DNA of 36,257 nucleotides from JBBTXL01 sp038062295 (GCA_038062295.1 JBBTXL010000045.1:1-36257); one strand, 5' to 3'. Shown: positions 1 to 7,977, counted from the stretch's first letter. The notes: a model not told the origin generated them from the sequence alone. Numbers and translations are program-made.

Positions 1-342
1 GTATATGCGCCACCCGCCGCGCGCAGCGTTTCGATGATCTGGGCGCTTTTTCAAGATAGCGAACCGTTGAGAATATTTTCGGACGCCATTGCCGTTTCGT
101 GCCGCGAAATGTGTTCCGAAGCTCGTGTCACCGTAAAAGAACTTATCCCGCATATCACGCTTGCGCGCATAAATATTTCCTCACAAAACTTTGGCCGGCA
201 TGCAGGGAACATATCACTGAACCAGCCACCTATTTCGGAACTTTTCCCTGCCGCGTCCTGTACCCTCATGCAATCAGTAAGGGATATATCAGGAGAGCAT
301 ACATACCATCCGTTGAAAAACTTCCAACTTGGCGGCAGATAG
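1..342 (+). CDS. thpR: RNA 2',3'-cyclic phosphodiesterase, LigT/ThpR-like (5' end missing)
   Basis: The frame is open from the first base to a TAG at 340-342, so about 113 C-terminal residues are visible. The 2H phosphoesterase family has two H-x-T/S-x motifs that hydrolyse 2',3'-cyclic phosphates on RNA. The second is seen here as HITLAR, 51 residues into the visible part. Before it come an MIWALF strand and a helix containing FSDAIAV, the usual order of the second lobe. The tail ends YHPLKNFQLGG. The first HxTx motif lies outside the window. A strong hairpin follows the stop. The family call is fairly safe; the exact substrate is not shown by sequence. Confidence 0.72.
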   Translation, partial: VYAPPAARSVSMIWALFQDSEPLRIFSDAIAVSCREMCSEARVTVKELIPHITLARINISSQNFGRHAGNISLNQPPISELFPAASCTLMQSVRDISGEHTYHPLKNFQLGGR

Positions 343-356
343 AAAATAAGTAGTAG

Positions 357-386
357 AAAGCGTCCCGATGGATGTCGGGACGCTTT
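357..386. terminator. bidirectional hairpin terminator between convergent genes
   Basis: A perfect 12-bp stem (AAAGCGTCCCGA, 6-nt loop, TCGGGACGCTTT) lies between the end of the rightward thpR-like gene (342) and the end of the leftward small gene (399). Both sides end in only three T, so the U-tract is weak, but position and stem strength fit a shared terminator. Confidence 0.7.
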
Positions 387-398
387 GCGTCAAAAGGT

Positions 399-644
399 TC
401 AATGGTACAGGAGGGGCTTGTTGAGAGTGAGGCACAAGTGGAGTTCTCCCTGTTGGCCGCAGAAAGGGCACGTAAAGGTGAACAGGTCCGGATGCGGCTT
501 CGTATAGGTCGTAAAGTAGACCGGGCTCCCATTCCTGTGGTTGAAGTGGTATTCAGTTGTTGAGCCATCTTCCAGAACGAACACAGGCATCTTCTTTTGC
601 TTCGAAATAGGACAAAGGTGATTGGCATTCCATATGCGTAACAC
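399..644 (-). CDS. small zinc-finger-like protein, unknown function
   Basis: An 81-residue frame read leftward, not recognised as a named family. The C-terminal part has CPFCGQQGELHLC (C-x2-C-x8-C), a likely metal site, and there is an upstream HLCP. The middle is rich in aromatic and polar residues (EYHFNH, PVYFTTYTKPHPDLFTFT). I chose the GTG at 644 because the purine-rich ribosome-binding sequence GAGAGGGG lies just upstream (660-653); an in-frame ATG at 588 would give a 62-residue product without a good site. Its leader carries a boxA-like sequence (676-662) and a consensus -35, the same arrangement as the accessory genes to the right. Coding is likely; function unknown. Confidence 0.55.
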   Translation of the reverse strand: MLRIWNANHLCPISKQKKMPVFVLEDGSTTEYHFNHRNGSPVYFTTYTKPHPDLFTFTCPFCGQQGELHLCLTLNKPLLYH

Positions 645-661
645 GTCCACCACCCCCTCTC

Positions 662-676
662 GGTTTTTAAAAGACC
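662..676 (-). promoter_or_regulatory. boxA-like element in the leader of the small zinc-type gene
   Basis: On the minus strand this reads GGTCTTTTAAAAACC, very close to the boxA-like sequences at 15957 and 17697. It lies just upstream of the GAGAGGGG ribosome-binding site. A flanking AAAAG/CTTTT pair could form a small hairpin overlapping it. NusB/S10 binding is an inference from resemblance. Confidence 0.45.
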
Positions 677-698
677 ATGAAGAGCTTTTCCTATCTTT

Positions 699-727
699 AT
701 TGAACCAAAAAAATAGGTGTTTGTCAA
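699..727 (-). promoter_or_regulatory. minus-strand promoter for the small zinc-type gene
   Basis: Read leftward: a perfect -35 TTGACA (727-722), a 17-bp spacer and a weak -10 TTCAAT (704-699). The predicted transcript start near 692 places the boxA-like element within the first 30 nt of RNA. Confidence 0.4.
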
Positions 728-748
728 TATCGCGGTGCGTGCGGGATG

Positions 749-757
749 TGATATGCT
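749..757 (+). promoter_or_regulatory. extended -10 promoter for bcp-mltG-holB
   Basis: TG-A-TATGCT is an extended -10 motif ending 13 nt before the bcp ATG at 770, so the predicted leader is only about six nucleotides. No convincing -35 at the right distance and no clear Shine-Dalgarno are seen. Confidence 0.35.
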
Positions 758-769
758 GGGGCGTAGAGC

Positions 770-1255
770 ATGAAACTTTCCGTTGGACAAAAAGCGCCTG
801 ATTTTTCTCTTCCGGACCAAGCAGGAGAACAGCATACACTCTCTGATCACAAAGGCCAGTGGGTACTGTTGTATTTTTATCCAAAAGACGATACCCCCGG
901 ATGTACAAAGCAAGCATGCGCGATACGCGACGCTTTTCCTGACTTCAAAAAAATGAAGGCAATGGTATTTGGAGTGAGTGTTGATTCGCAAAAAAAACAT
1001 GCGAAATTCGCCGGAAAATACGCACTGCCGTTCACGCTGCTTGCCGATGAAGAAAAGAAAGTTGTCGGGCTGTACGGTGTGTGGGGAACAAAAAAGTTTA
1101 TGGGCAGGGAATACATGGGCACATACCGCACTTCTTTTCTTATTACCCCCGATGGAACAATCGAAAAAATATACGAAGCGGTGAAGCCGGAAACGCACGC
1201 GGAGGAAGTGCTTGCCGATCTGAAAGCGCTTGTATCTCTCGCGAAACAAGGATGA
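770..1255 (+). CDS. bcp: thioredoxin-dependent peroxiredoxin, Bcp/PrxQ type
   Basis: A 161-residue soluble peroxiredoxin that reduces H2O2 and organic peroxides using thioredoxin-type reductants. The AhpC/TSA fold begins at GQKAPDFSLPD. The peroxidatic motif is PKDDTPGCTKQAC with Cys45, and the resolving cysteine five residues later (Cys50) is the classic Bcp/PrxQ spacing. The downstream GVSVDS, LLADEEKKVVGLYGVWG and RTSFLI segments are all present, and length is normal for the family. It heads a run of genes in one direction; its TGA overlaps the ATG of mltG, suggesting translational coupling. The start has an almost leaderless context. Confidence 0.95.
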   Translation: MKLSVGQKAPDFSLPDQAGEQHTLSDHKGQWVLLYFYPKDDTPGCTKQACAIRDAFPDFKKMKAMVFGVSVDSQKKHAKFAGKYALPFTLLADEEKKVVGLYGVWGTKKFMGREYMGTYRTSFLITPDGTIEKIYEAVKPETHAEEVLADLKALVSLAKQG

Positions 1256-2316
1256 ATCAAGAAGAAAATGTCCTACCGCAAGGACCGCCGCGCGCCACGC
1301 CATGGCGCATCGTTGTTTTTTTCGTGTGCGCGCTTGCAGGAGGTATGATCGTGGTGTGCGTTGGCGTCTACGGATATTTTGTGTGGCGCGCAAGCGCGCC
1401 AGCGCATGTGTCTGCTGCAAACAGCGCGTTGTTCACTGTTGTCCGTGGCGAGTCGCCGCATGCCATAGCGCGCAACCTGGAGCAGAAAGGATTTGTTGAT
1501 CGCGCGATATTCTTTTCATTTGCGGTGTGGCGCGACGGTCTTGCGCCGGGCATGCAGGCGGGTATCTACGCATTCCCGTCGCACGCTTCGCCCCGCGACA
1601 TTGCGCATGCGATCGCAAGCGGAGCTGTGTATCGTACCGATATTTCAGTGACCATTCCCGAGGGGTTCACGCTTGCGCAGACGGACAAACGTTTCAAACA
1701 GACCGGTTTGTTCTCTGGAGATACGCTCGCGCGTTTTACTGTCGCTGATCTTCAGACAGCATATCCGTTCCTGGAAGATGCGCCCGGCGGCGCGTCGCTG
1801 GAAGGGTATTTGTTTCCGGATACCTACTTTTTTGACCCTGCTGCAACGGCAAGCACGAGCGTCGGAAAAATGCTCGACAACTTCGGTGAAAAGTTTGCCC
1901 GTGAGATGCGCGAGGAAACACGCCGGCAGGGGAAAAGCATTTTTGAGATCGTAACGATGGCGTCCCTCATCCAGAAAGAGGTTATTACGGAGGAGGATAT
2001 GAAGTTGGTGTCCGGTATTTTATGGAAACGGCTCGCGATCGGTATGCCGCTTGAAGTGGATGCGACGGTGGCATACGCCGTGGGGCACACAGAACTTTCG
2101 CTGGCGGACCTGCAAGCGGATTCGCCGTACAATACCTATCGGCGCCGGGGCTTGCCGCCCGGACCCATTGCAAACCCGGGCGCACAGGCGCTTGCGGCGG
2201 CACTGACACCAACCGACTCTGATCATCTGTTTTATCTTTCTAAACCGGACGGCGCAACGGTGTTTTCAAAAACATTCCAGGAACACCTTGTTGCAAAGAA
2301 CACATATCTTCGCTGA
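1252..2316 (+). CDS. mltG: endolytic murein transglycosylase MltG (YceG-like)
   Basis: A 354-residue membrane-anchored lytic transglycosylase that cleaves nascent glycan strands and is thought to set glycan length. A short cytoplasmic N-terminus is followed by one membrane helix (about residues 19-45). A LysM-like segment (FTVVRGESPHAIARNLEQKG) precedes the YceG catalytic domain. Family hallmarks are SLEGYLFPDTYFF, the catalytic-site ASLIQKE with Glu near residue 243, and GPIANPGAQALAAAL. The ATG at 1252 overlaps the bcp stop (ATGA); a longer upstream reading through bcp is an artefact. Together with mrdA and mreBCD it indicates peptidoglycan synthesis. Confidence 0.95.
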   Translation: MNQEENVLPQGPPRATPWRIVVFFVCALAGGMIVVCVGVYGYFVWRASAPAHVSAANSALFTVVRGESPHAIARNLEQKGFVDRAIFFSFAVWRDGLAPGMQAGIYAFPSHASPRDIAHAIASGAVYRTDISVTIPEGFTLAQTDKRFKQTGLFSGDTLARFTVADLQTAYPFLEDAPGGASLEGYLFPDTYFFDPAATASTSVGKMLDNFGEKFAREMREETRRQGKSIFEIVTMASLIQKEVITEEDMKLVSGILWKRLAIGMPLEVDATVAYAVGHTELSLADLQADSPYNTYRRRGLPPGPIANPGAQALAAALTPTDSDHLFYLSKPDGATVFSKTFQEHLVAKNTYLR

Positions 2317-2317
2317 T

Positions 2318-3118
2318 ATGAACCGAAAAATACTTTTTCTTGAAAAGAGCTTTTCCGAGGGGACCAACGCCCATGCGTACCTTTTTTTCGGCCCCCGGGG
2401 TTCGGGGAAAATAGATGAGGCGCGTGCGTTCGCGCGTTCGCTCACCGGCCACACGGACGAGCGGCGGCCAAATCCCGATGTCCTTATCGTTATGCCGGAA
2501 GAAAAGAGCGGTGACATTACCATAGATCAGATCCGCAGCATCACATCGTTTCTTGTGCTCGCGCCTGCCGGCGGAAAGAACAAGGTCGTCATTATCAATG
2601 AGGCACACCGGATGCAGCCGGAGGCCGCAAGCGCCCTGCTCAAAACTTTAGAGGAGCCGCCCGCGCAGAGCGTTCTTATCCTGGCATCCGAGCATCCCGG
2701 CATGGTGTTGCCAACCGTTCTGTCGCGCGTTCAGAAGATACGGTTTTCCGGGATGCAGGAGAAAGCCGTTGACAAAAAAGATGAAATATTTTACCATTTG
2801 GACATTGTTTTCGAGAGCGGCATTTCCGAGCGGCTTGCGCTTGCCGAGAAACTTTCGAAAGAACATGAAAACATAGAAGAAGTGTTCGACCGCTGGCTGG
2901 CGCTTATGCACGACCTTTTATACATTTCGCTGGGATTGGACGAATTGACCGAACGTCGTTCGCTTGCCGGAGACCTCAAACGGCTGGTGCGCGAGGAACA
3001 GCTGACCACAGACCGGCTCCGGAACGCGCTTACGGTTTTGGTTGCCGCGCGCTTTACGGCGCAAACAACCAACGCCAACCGGCGGCTGTTGCTGGAAAAC
3101 ACGCTTCTTACATTATAA
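2318..3118 (+). CDS. holB: DNA polymerase III delta' subunit (clamp-loader ATPase-like)
   Basis: A 266-residue AAA+ protein of the replicative clamp loader. Visible motifs are a Walker A-like GPRGSGK near residue 26, the NEAHRM segment in the Walker B region, LLKTLEEPP, and SRVQKIRF where the family's SRC motif sits (Cys replaced by Val). There is no four-cysteine zinc module, so it resembles delta' more than gamma/tau. The C-terminal half is helical, as in the collar domain. The ATG at 2318 follows the mltG stop directly. No distinct Shine-Dalgarno is seen; coupling to the upstream gene is likely. Confidence 0.85.
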   Translation: MNRKILFLEKSFSEGTNAHAYLFFGPRGSGKIDEARAFARSLTGHTDERRPNPDVLIVMPEEKSGDITIDQIRSITSFLVLAPAGGKNKVVIINEAHRMQPEAASALLKTLEEPPAQSVLILASEHPGMVLPTVLSRVQKIRFSGMQEKAVDKKDEIFYHLDIVFESGISERLALAEKLSKEHENIEEVFDRWLALMHDLLYISLGLDELTERRSLAGDLKRLVREEQLTTDRLRNALTVLVAARFTAQTTNANRRLLLENTLLTL

Positions 3119-3122
3119 CCAT

Positions 3123-4265
3123 ATGCATCCACTTGCCATTATTATTGTCTTGTCCATTCTTATCGGCGCGGTGCTGGTGTTTTCCCCGCTGTCGGTACGG
3201 GACATGATCGCGTCATTCCCCCTGTTCCAGGCGGTTGTTCAAACGCAGGGTGAGGCGGGCGTGGAAGAGCCGCGCGCGAACATTTTTCGTTCCATTGAAA
3301 GCGGTCGGGTGTGGTTTCCTCAGGTTGCCGTGGATGCCGGGCAGAATATTCCCGAAGTGACCGTTCTTGATCTTGCGATGGACATACTTGACCCCAACAT
3401 CGTGTATGCTGGCACGGAGGGCGCGGGGCTGTATAAAAGCGTGAACAACGGACAGAACTGGGATAAGTTGTTTGACCGCAACAAGGTGCTGGCCGCTAAC
3501 GCGACGGTGTACCGCATGGCGCAAGACCCCAACAATGCGGAGAACATCTATATCGCGGCGTTCCAGAACAAATACGGCGTTTTTTTGAAATCGACCGACG
3601 GCGGATTGTCGTTCGCGCAGACCTATATTTCCCAACTGGAAAATTATCCGTTGCGCGCTCTTGCGATCCATCCGGTATTGGGTAATATACTCTATATTGG
3701 AACTGCGCAGGGCGGCGTATTTGTATCGCGGGATTACGGCGAAACGTGGGAAGTTTTGAAGTGGCTCACCGGGAAGATCTCGGATATTGTCATCAATCCG
3801 GAAAACCCGTCGGAAATGTATGTCGTAACGTCCGACCGCGGTTTGTTCCGGTCCGTTGACGGTGGGCAAACCTGGGACAGTCTGGCACGGCAGCTCTCGC
3901 GCGTGACCGCATCCAACAACATCATTGCATTCCGCATGGATCCCGCAGACAGCAGGGTGTTGTACCTTGCGGTCGCCAATGGTTTGGTCGTTTCCGAAAA
4001 CCGCGGGACTACATGGCGGTTCGTTGACCTACTCATCCCACCCCGCCAACTTCCCGTGGATGCGATCGCTCTCAGTCCCCAAAACCGTAATACAATATAT
4101 GTCGGGGTCGGTGCACTGCTCTATATTTCCGAAGATGCGGGCGTCAACTGGAGCGTGCAGAAGTTCAATACGCAAAAGCGTATCAATATTATCACGGTAG
4201 ATTATCGCGACGAGCAGAATATTTTTATGGGAATGAAAAATCCCCAGCGCCAGTCATCGCTGTAG
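3123..4265 (+). CDS. membrane-anchored BNR/Asp-box beta-propeller protein
   Basis: A 380-residue protein with an N-terminal membrane helix (about residues 3-22) that could anchor it or act as an uncleaved signal. Six Asp-box repeats (S-x-D/N-x-G-x-x-W type) follow: SVNNGQNW, STDGGLSF, SRDYGETW, SVDGGQTW, SENRGTTW and SEDAGVNW. They are spaced as blades of a sialidase/Vps10-like propeller and alternate with YVGTEGAGLY- or LYIGTAQGGVF-type strands. Such propellers bind ligands or proteins; no sialidase catalytic residues can be assigned. It lies between replication and translation genes, so the neighbourhood does not reveal its partner. Extracytoplasmic location is likely; function unknown. Confidence 0.8.
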   Translation: MHPLAIIIVLSILIGAVLVFSPLSVRDMIASFPLFQAVVQTQGEAGVEEPRANIFRSIESGRVWFPQVAVDAGQNIPEVTVLDLAMDILDPNIVYAGTEGAGLYKSVNNGQNWDKLFDRNKVLAANATVYRMAQDPNNAENIYIAAFQNKYGVFLKSTDGGLSFAQTYISQLENYPLRALAIHPVLGNILYIGTAQGGVFVSRDYGETWEVLKWLTGKISDIVINPENPSEMYVVTSDRGLFRSVDGGQTWDSLARQLSRVTASNNIIAFRMDPADSRVLYLAVANGLVVSENRGTTWRFVDLLIPPRQLPVDAIALSPQNRNTIYVGVGALLYISEDAGVNWSVQKFNTQKRINIITVDYRDEQNIFMGMKNPQRQSSL

Positions 4266-4274
4266 AATTTTTGT

Positions 4275-4835
4275 ATGCACGACGATATTGTCAAAAATAT
4301 GGCGGTAAAGATGGAGCGTACGCTTGAGCATTTCAAGCAGGAAATTTCCGCGCTTCGTACCGGACGCGCAACTATCAGTCTGCTGGACGGCATCACGGCG
4401 GAGTACTACGGCCAGCCCACGCCGCTCAACCAGCTCGCAACGCTTGCCGTTGTACCGCCCAACATGATCGTTATTCAGCCGTGGGATAAAAACGCGATGG
4501 AGCCGATCCAAAAAGCCATCACCCAGTCCGCGCTTGGCATAGCGCCTATCGCGGACAAAGACAGTATTCGCCTGACCATGCCGGCGCTTTCCGAAGAGCG
4601 GCGCGCGATGCTGGTGAAAACGCTGAACCAACATGCGGAAGAGGCGCGCATTGCCGTTCGCCGCGAGCGCGAAGATGCGCTGCGCCACGCGCAGAAGCTG
4701 AAAGAGGACGGTGAGATGAAGGAAGACGACTTCTTCCGTACCAAGAACGACATCCAGAAAACGGTGGACGAATTCACGAACGAAAAGATCAAGGGCTTGC
4801 GCGATGCGAAAGAACAAGAGATACTGCGTTCATGA
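4275..4835 (+). CDS. frr: ribosome recycling factor
   Basis: A 186-residue protein that, with EF-G, splits post-termination ribosomes. Recognisable family segments are an N-terminal helix with LRTGRATISLLDGI, then EYYGQPTPLNQLATLAV, PPNMIVIQPWDK, LPALSEERRAMLVK and the long C-terminal three-helix bundle ending FTNEKIKGLRDAKEQEIL. Length is standard. The start has no Shine-Dalgarno; a TAGAAT hexamer (4263-4268) ends 7 nt before the ATG, which fits the leaderless pattern seen elsewhere here, although no -35 is evident. Its TGA overlaps the ATG of rseP. Confidence 0.96.
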   Translation: MHDDIVKNMAVKMERTLEHFKQEISALRTGRATISLLDGITAEYYGQPTPLNQLATLAVVPPNMIVIQPWDKNAMEPIQKAITQSALGIAPIADKDSIRLTMPALSEERRAMLVKTLNQHAEEARIAVRREREDALRHAQKLKEDGEMKEDDFFRTKNDIQKTVDEFTNEKIKGLRDAKEQEILRS

Positions 4836-5920
4836 TCATTGGAGCGGTTATTCTTTTTATCGCGATTTTGTGCGCCATCATCTTGGTGCATGAGTGGGGG
4901 CATTTTGTGACGGCGCGGCGAGCCGGTATTAAGGTAGAAGAGTTCGGTATGGGGTTCCCCCCGAAGGCCTATTCGTGGGTGAGAAACGGCGTCGTGTATT
5001 CGCTCAACTGGCTTCCCATCGGCGGGTTCGTGAAGATCTATGGTGAGGACGGGGACGCAAAAGACGACCCCATGAGTTTTGGCGCCAAGTCCATCCCAAC
5101 GCGTATCGTGGTCATTCTTGCGGGCGTGACGATGAACTTTATCCTTGCCGCGGTACTTTTGGCGTTCGGATTTTGGTACGGTATTCCGAGTGCCGTTTCA
5201 GACGATACGGCTAAATATCCCATGCGTAATGTGAGCGTGAGTATTACGCAGATCGCCCCCGGTTCCCCCGCGGAAAGTGCGGGGTTGAAGATCGGGGATG
5301 CGATACGGGCGTTTACCGCCGACGGTGCGCGCGTTGAAACAACGGAGGTTGTCGCGGTTCAGGAATATATCCAAGCACACAAAGGCACGGCAATCACCAT
5401 GATAGTGGCACGCGGTGAAGAGATGCTGGAAATTCCCGTAACGCCGCGCATGGAAACGCCGGCAGGAGAGGGTGCAGTCGGCGTCGCGCTCCAAAAGACA
5501 GCGATCGTCTCGTACCCGTGGTATCTCGCGCCGTTCAAGGGCATTGAAGCAATGGTGTCGCTCGCGTGGCTGTTTCTTTCCACATTCGCATCTATCGTGT
5601 GGCATCTCATTACGAACGGAAAACTTATTGCCGATATTGCAGGGCCGGTGGGCATCGGCGCACTGACATACCAGGTAACGCAGCTTGGGTTTTCCTACAT
5701 CATCCAGCTTGCCGCCATTTTGTCCATCAACATCGGCATTATCAACGCGTTGCCGTTTCCGGCGCTTGACGGCGGCCGCGCCGCGTTCTTGCTTGTGGAA
5801 GCGGTGAAAGGTTCCCCGTTGAGTAAGGTGTTCGAGTATCGGGCGAATATGATCGGTTTTGCGCTGTTGATGATTCTCATGGTGCTGATCACCGTGCGGG
5901 ATATTTTCAAGCTGTTTTGA
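4832..5920 (+). CDS. rseP: site-2 intramembrane zinc metalloprotease (RseP/M50B)
   Basis: A 362-residue polytopic membrane protease that cuts substrates within the bilayer, as in sigma-factor release or signal peptide clearance. The zinc motif HEWGH is at residues 20-24 in the first helix, followed by GIKVEEFGMGFPP. A single PDZ domain occupies the middle (APGSPAESAGLKIGDAI). The second active-site motif, NALPFPALDGGR, supplies the Asp ligand near residue 313. Final hydrophobic helices follow. The ATG overlaps the frr stop, and frr-rseP order is common in many bacteria. Substrates here are unknown. Confidence 0.93.
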   Translation: MIIGAVILFIAILCAIILVHEWGHFVTARRAGIKVEEFGMGFPPKAYSWVRNGVVYSLNWLPIGGFVKIYGEDGDAKDDPMSFGAKSIPTRIVVILAGVTMNFILAAVLLAFGFWYGIPSAVSDDTAKYPMRNVSVSITQIAPGSPAESAGLKIGDAIRAFTADGARVETTEVVAVQEYIQAHKGTAITMIVARGEEMLEIPVTPRMETPAGEGAVGVALQKTAIVSYPWYLAPFKGIEAMVSLAWLFLSTFASIVWHLITNGKLIADIAGPVGIGALTYQVTQLGFSYIIQLAAILSINIGIINALPFPALDGGRAAFLLVEAVKGSPLSKVFEYRANMIGFALLMILMVLITVRDIFKLF

Positions 5921-5938
5921 ATGCGGTAGAGTATAGCT

Positions 5939-5970
5939 GCCCTGGTTACCGGGCACAGGTCTTTAACAAA
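5939..5970 (+). promoter_or_regulatory. hairpin plus boxA-like leader before the gene at 5982
   Basis: A compact hairpin (GCCC, bulged T, GG, TTA loop, CCGGGC; 5939-5954) is followed after three bases by GGTCTTTAACAAA (5958-5970). This resembles the E. coli rRNA boxA core TCTTTAACAA. A G-rich ribosome-binding stretch (5971-5980) and the ATG come next. This is the left-most plus-strand copy of the module repeated at 14-18, 24 and 32 kb. Confidence 0.55.
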
Positions 5971-5981
5971 GGGGGTGGGGG

Positions 5982-6551
5982 ATGGATCAGTATAAACCAG
6001 ACATTTGGAGAGATGTTGTGCCAAAGATGCAAGAATGGACTGAACAAGAGAATAAAAACAGGCTGTTTTTGAGCAGATTTTTCAGAAAATGGAGCGTTGA
6101 GGAAATGGAGATTGTCAGCACATATTCGTACCTCGCATTCGTGATGAAGGAGCGTCTGAAAAAGATTGCGAATGACGCGCAATGCCATGAAAAAAGTATA
6201 CCGAGAGGAGTACACGAAGATGCCGTAGATTTTCTTTCGGCAGTCGTTCGGAATATCGATGGCAGTGACGCATCATGCCCATGTTGTCAGAAAGGTCCTC
6301 CTACCATGAAAAGGATATCGGTGATGATCCTTGCGGGACTGTTCCCGCAGATACGGAATGAGGAGGGCACCCTGCCTTTTTTTCAGATGTTTGTTACTTT
6401 GCTGGAGCGTCTGCGGCAACCCCATGCGCTTTCACCGGATGACCTGGTGACAGCACAGCAACTCGCGCGCTTTTTTGGCAGGTTGTCCTCGGTGGCCGAT
6501 GACTTCAATTATTCGGCACGCATGATAGAGTCTCACCGGTATCTCCCATGA
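5982..6551 (+). CDS. hypothetical helical protein with a Cys cluster
   Basis: A 189-residue protein of no family I recognise. The N-terminal half is charged and helical (WRDVVPKMQEWTEQENKNRLFLSRF and on). A cysteine cluster, CPCC, lies at residues 99-102 with another Cys at 68, a possible metal or redox site. The C-terminal half has amphipathic helices (FFQMFVTLLERLRQ, LARFFGRLSSVADDF). It is a one-gene unit: its own hairpin-boxA leader and G-rich ribosome-binding site in front, a terminator behind. No membrane segment is seen. Confidence 0.7.
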   Translation: MDQYKPDIWRDVVPKMQEWTEQENKNRLFLSRFFRKWSVEEMEIVSTYSYLAFVMKERLKKIANDAQCHEKSIPRGVHEDAVDFLSAVVRNIDGSDASCPCCQKGPPTMKRISVMILAGLFPQIRNEEGTLPFFQMFVTLLERLRQPHALSPDDLVTAQQLARFFGRLSSVADDFNYSARMIESHRYLP

Positions 6552-6562
6552 ACCGTCTTCCC

Positions 6563-6594
6563 AAAGCCGTTCCAGAATTTTGGAATGGCTTTTT
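6563..6594 (+). terminator. rho-independent terminator
   Basis: The stem AAAGCC-G-TTCCA / TGGAA-T-GGCTTT, with a loop of about six bases and a run of five T, lies 12 nt after the stop of the gene at 5982-6551. It closes that single-gene unit before the proS promoter region. Confidence 0.8.
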
Positions 6595-6603
6595 GTTATC
6601 TTG

Positions 6604-6674
6604 ACCCGGTAGTGAATCCTCGGCTGTCGCGAAGCGACGGAAAGGCGTAGCATGCCGAGGATCTACTACCGGGT
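6604..6674. repeat. 71-bp nested palindrome upstream of proS
   Basis: Three nested inverted repeats share one axis: ACCCGGTAGT (6604-6613) with ACTACCGGGT (6665-6674), ATCCTCGGC (6616-6624) with GCCGAGGAT (6654-6662), and GTCGC-GAA-GCGAC (6626-6638). The two outer arms are separated by 2-nt bulges. This is too long for a simple terminator and has no T-tract. It could be a MITE-like repeat or a structured RNA. Its last base is the first T of the proS -35 hexamer, so it directly abuts the promoter. Confidence 0.65.
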
Positions 6675-6702
6675 TGAAACTTACCTGTATGTTTGGTACT
6701 GT
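6674..6702 (+). promoter_or_regulatory. proS promoter, near-leaderless
   Basis: -35 TTGAAA (6674-6679), 17-bp spacer, extended -10 TG-G-TACTGT (6694-6702). The -10 ends 10 nt before the ATG at 6712, so the leader would be only a few nucleotides. No Shine-Dalgarno is present. Confidence 0.6.
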
Positions 6703-6711
6703 TCCTATATC

Positions 6712-7965
6712 ATGTTGCAATCTCACGCATTCATTCACACTCGTCGGGAGGCTCCCAAAGACGAACCGAGCGTCAACGCGCAGCTTTTGGCGCGTGGGGG
6801 ATATATTGACAAGCTCACGAGTGGCGTGTACACGCTCTTACCTTTGGGCCTTTCGGTGCTTTCAAACATTGCGCGCATCATCCGCGAAGAGATGAACGCG
6901 ATCGGTGGAGTTGAACTTTTGCTGCCCGCGCTGCACCCCAAAGAGCTGTGGGAGGAAACCAAACGGTGGGACAGCGTGGACGACCTCTACAAACTCACGG
7001 ATCGGCAACAGCGTGAGTTCGCGCTTGGCGCGACGCACGAGGAGGTAATCACCGATATCATCCGCAAGCGGTCGTTCTCGTACAAAGATATGCCGTTTGC
7101 GCTGTACCAGATTCAGACGAAATTCCGCGATGAGCTGCGCGCAAAATCCGGCTTGTTGCGCGGACGAGAATTTCTCATGAAAGACCTGTATAGTTTTCAC
7201 GCAGATGAAGAGGACCGGAAAAAATACTACGAAAAAGCAAAAAAGGCGTACGGAAAGATCTTCAAGCGCTGTGGGCTTTCGGTGGTGGTGGCAGAAGCCG
7301 GCGGTGGGTCGTTTTCAAAGGAAATCTCGCACGAATTCCAGACGCCGACCGAAGCGGGCGAGGATACCGTCATATGGTGCACAAAGTGCGGTTTCGCGCA
7401 AAATACCGAGCTCGCACAGGCGCGGGGTGGCGAGAAATGTCCCGTGTGCGGAAACGTTTTGGCAGAAATAAAGTCTATAGAAGTAGGGAACATTTTTACG
7501 CTTGGAACAAAGTTTTCTTCAGCCATGGGGGCGTATTTCACCGACCGTAGCGGGAGTGATACGCCTATGGTGATGGGATGTTACGGTATCGGTTTGGGAC
7601 GGGTCATGGGGGCGGTAGTGGAGACAAATCACGACGACCGCGGCATCATATGGCCGCGGGAACTGGCGCCATTTGCGGTGCATATCGTGCCGCTTGGGGG
7701 CAAGGAAAAAAAGTCGTCAGCGCGGGTTGCAAAGGCGGCGCAGGTCTTGTACGCGGAGTGCTTGAAGAACGGTATTGGTGTGTTATATGACGACCGGGAT
7801 GCGTCTCCCGGGCAGAAGTTCGCCGATGCGGATCTTATCGGCGCGACCTGGCGCATGGTGGTATCGGAAAAGACCTTGGCACAGAAAGGGTGCGTGGAGA
7901 TAAAACGAAGAGATAATACAAAAACAAAACTTGTATCTATAAAAAATGTCGGGAAATTACTTTAG
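6712..7965 (+). CDS. proS: prolyl-tRNA synthetase, short form without the INS editing domain
   Basis: A 417-residue class II synthetase that charges tRNA-Pro. It has motif 1 region helices after LTSGVYTLLPLG, the ATHEEVITDIIR segment, motif 2 (FRDELRAKSGLLRGREFLMKDLYSF), motif 3 (GCYGIGLGRVMGA) and a C-terminal anticodon-binding domain. Bacterial-type ProS is usually about 570 residues, with an editing insertion between motifs 2 and 3. Here that space holds only a short zinc-ribbon-like C-x2-C / C-x2-C segment (CTKC, CPVC). I chose the ATG at 6712 because it starts the conserved domain and follows a promoter; an upstream in-frame ATG at 6652 lies inside the palindrome. Editing of mischarged Ala-tRNA-Pro would need another protein. 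Confidence 0.93.
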   Translation: MLQSHAFIHTRREAPKDEPSVNAQLLARGGYIDKLTSGVYTLLPLGLSVLSNIARIIREEMNAIGGVELLLPALHPKELWEETKRWDSVDDLYKLTDRQQREFALGATHEEVITDIIRKRSFSYKDMPFALYQIQTKFRDELRAKSGLLRGREFLMKDLYSFHADEEDRKKYYEKAKKAYGKIFKRCGLSVVVAEAGGGSFSKEISHEFQTPTEAGEDTVIWCTKCGFAQNTELAQARGGEKCPVCGNVLAEIKSIEVGNIFTLGTKFSSAMGAYFTDRSGSDTPMVMGCYGIGLGRVMGAVVETNHDDRGIIWPRELAPFAVHIVPLGGKEKKSSARVAKAAQVLYAECLKNGIGVLYDDRDASPGQKFADADLIGATWRMVVSEKTLAQKGCVEIKRRDNTKTKLVSIKNVGKLL

Positions 7966-7977
7966 AAATTAGATAGT

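Noticed and set aside
266..1420. Very long minus-strand open frame (384 codons) opposite bcp and mltG
   Set aside because: It is the antisense of two clear genes and its translation has no domain, only Arg- and Cys-rich text typical of antisense frames.
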